A stretch of DNA of 6,155 nt from Gammaproteobacteria bacterium (GTDB lineage Bacteria; Pseudomonadota; Gammaproteobacteria; Poriferisulfidales; Poriferisulfidaceae), in assembly GCA_007571105.1 (NCBI GenBank), contig RKRZ01000071.1, forward strand, positions 1-6,155, given 5' to 3'. The position numbers and the translations under genes are program-made. Positions 5,173-6,155 of this stretch are shown one piece after another (position 1 is the first letter of the stretch; each line of letters begins with the position of its first letter). The notes beneath the pieces were generated by a model that worked only from the letters and a program-made list of their open reading frames with translations, did no database searches and was not told where the DNA came from.

Positions 5173-6155
5173 TGACGGCGGCACGCGACCCCGCCGAGCG
5201 GCTGACACGGGCCCGCGCCCGTCTGGTGCTGGATCGCCCCTTTCTGGGTTCGCTAGTGCTGCAACTTCCACTGACCGAAGCCTCCGACTGGTGCCGCACC
5301 ACAGCAACCGACGCCCGACACTTGTACTACAGCTCTTCCTACATTGCCAGCCTCAGTGACGAGGAAATTCAATCCGTGCTGTGCCATGAGATGCTGCATT
5401 GCGCCTTGCTACATCTGAGTCGGCGAGGCCGGCGCACACGCAAACGCTGGGATGTTGCCTGTGATTACGCAGTCAATCAACTGCTGGTATCGGAAGGCAT
5501 GACTTTACCCCAGGGCGCTCTGTACGAACCCCTGTTTAAAGACATGACGGCGGAAGAGATCTATCCTTGTCTGGACGAAATGGAGGATAAGCAGACACAA
5601 GACCTGCACTTGTATGACGACGGCCCTGCTGACGCGGACGGACCGACAGACCCGCGTCCGAAAGAAGCCCAGATGCGTTCGGATACATTGGCGGCCAATT
5701 GGCAAGCGCGCGTAGCCCGGGCCCTTGATTCCGCACAGCAATTCGGTCATCTGTCTGCTTCCTTCACCCGTCATCTGTCGCCACAATTAAATCCGCGCCT
5801 GCCCTGGCGGCACCTGCTGGCGCGCCACGCCAGCCAACTTGCTCGCGATGACTACAACTATCTGCGCCCATCGACACGACGCGAAGGTCCGGCAATCTAC
5901 CCTCGCCTGAGCGGGCGCGCCATCAATCTGGTCGCGGCGCTGGATGTAAGCGGCTCAGTCTCTAATTCGGAAATCAGCGAGTTCCTTGATGAAATCAATG
6001 CCATCAAAGGCTCTCTGCATGCGCGCATCACCTTGCTTGCCTGTGACAGCGAACTCCAAGATGATTGCCCCCAAGTCTTTGAGCCATGGGAGCCCTTGGA
6101 GACTCCGGATCATGTCACTGGAGGGGGCGGCACTTCTTTTCGCCCGGTATTCGAA
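5172..6155 (+). CDS. DUF2201-type protein: HExxH metallopeptidase-like domain plus VWA domain, cut by the right edge
   Basis: I read an open frame of 328 codons from ATG at 5172 (TAATG overlap with the MoxR stop) to the last base. The N-terminal domain (~10-130) holds CHEMLHCALLHLSRRG (71-86), a zinc-peptidase HExxH motif with H72, E73 and H76, then WDVACDYAVNQLL (93-105), where D98 or H81 could be the third metal ligand. An acidic, Asp- and Pro-rich linker runs from ~132 to 165. The VWA domain begins near 250: ALDVSGSVS (256-264) is the D-x-S-x-S metal site (D258, S260, S262) and GGGGTSFRP (317-325) carries the later MIDAS threonine T321. This order matches DUF2201_N followed by the VWA-like DUF2201 domain. 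No Shine-Dalgarno is evident, so translation probably depends on MoxR. It likely works with MoxR as a client-binding or proteolytic subunit; actual peptidase activity is unproven. The C-terminal end lies outside the window. Confidence 0.9.
   Translation, partial: MTAARDPAERLTRARARLVLDRPFLGSLVLQLPLTEASDWCRTTATDARHLYYSSSYIASLSDEEIQSVLCHEMLHCALLHLSRRGRRTRKRWDVACDYAVNQLLVSEGMTLPQGALYEPLFKDMTAEEIYPCLDEMEDKQTQDLHLYDDGPADADGPTDPRPKEAQMRSDTLAANWQARVARALDSAQQFGHLSASFTRHLSPQLNPRLPWRHLLARHASQLARDDYNYLRPSTRREGPAIYPRLSGRAINLVAALDVSGSVSNSEISEFLDEINAIKGSLHARITLLACDSELQDDCPQVFEPWEPLETPDHVTGGGGTSFRPVFE

Noticed and set aside
4372..5307. 311-codon minus-strand open frame opposite the MoxR gene
   Set aside because: It is a shadow of a GC-rich gene. 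It has no recognisable domain, and the opposite strand carries complete AAA+ motifs.
1..6155. CRISPR array
   Set aside because: No regularly spaced identical repeats were seen; the only short repeats are the two degenerate copies at 975-1054.

Overview
The window is bacterial chromosome. It holds two genes read leftward, one tRNA gene, and a tight four-gene block read rightward. The tRNA-Gly(CCC) closely resembles the enterobacterial glyU gene as I remember it. The core genes are GC-rich, and the dihydroorotase is of a type I associate with some Gammaproteobacteria and Bacteroidetes. A gammaproteobacterium is the best guess, but no rRNA or species marker is present, so this is inference.

Region 1 (1-867, minus strand) is the 5' part of a stand-alone DprA/Smf-like gene that runs off the left edge. 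DprA-like proteins with this kind of N-terminus occur in defence and toxin-antitoxin loci, for example ShosA, which pairs with the phosphoribosyltransferase ShosT. Any partner gene would lie beyond the left edge. Region 2 (868-1094) is a more AT-rich gap. It contains an imperfect tandem repeat overlapped by a two-level inverted repeat, possibly the relic of a mobile-element end marking the edge of an accessory segment.

Region 3 (1095-2438, minus strand) is a complete dihydroorotase/allantoinase-family amidohydrolase, probably PyrC. The first His of its HxH metal motif is replaced by Gln. Region 4 (2508-2581, plus strand) is tRNA-Gly(CCC).

Region 5 (2598-6155, plus strand) starts 16 bases after the tRNA. 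Its order is: a TrpD-fold protein that has lost the anthranilate phosphoribosyltransferase signature motifs, a small Sel1-repeat protein, a MoxR-type AAA+ ATPase, and a DUF2201-type protein with an HExxH metallopeptidase-like domain plus a VWA domain, cut by the right edge. All junctions overlap or lie within 2 bases, so the genes are almost certainly co-transcribed and translationally coupled. MoxR-VWA pairs generally act as ATP-driven machines that remodel or mature client proteins. Here the Sel1 protein is a plausible adaptor and the TrpD-like protein a plausible ligand- or nucleic-acid-binding partner. This linkage is the best candidate in the window for an undescribed system, but no function can be proven from sequence alone.
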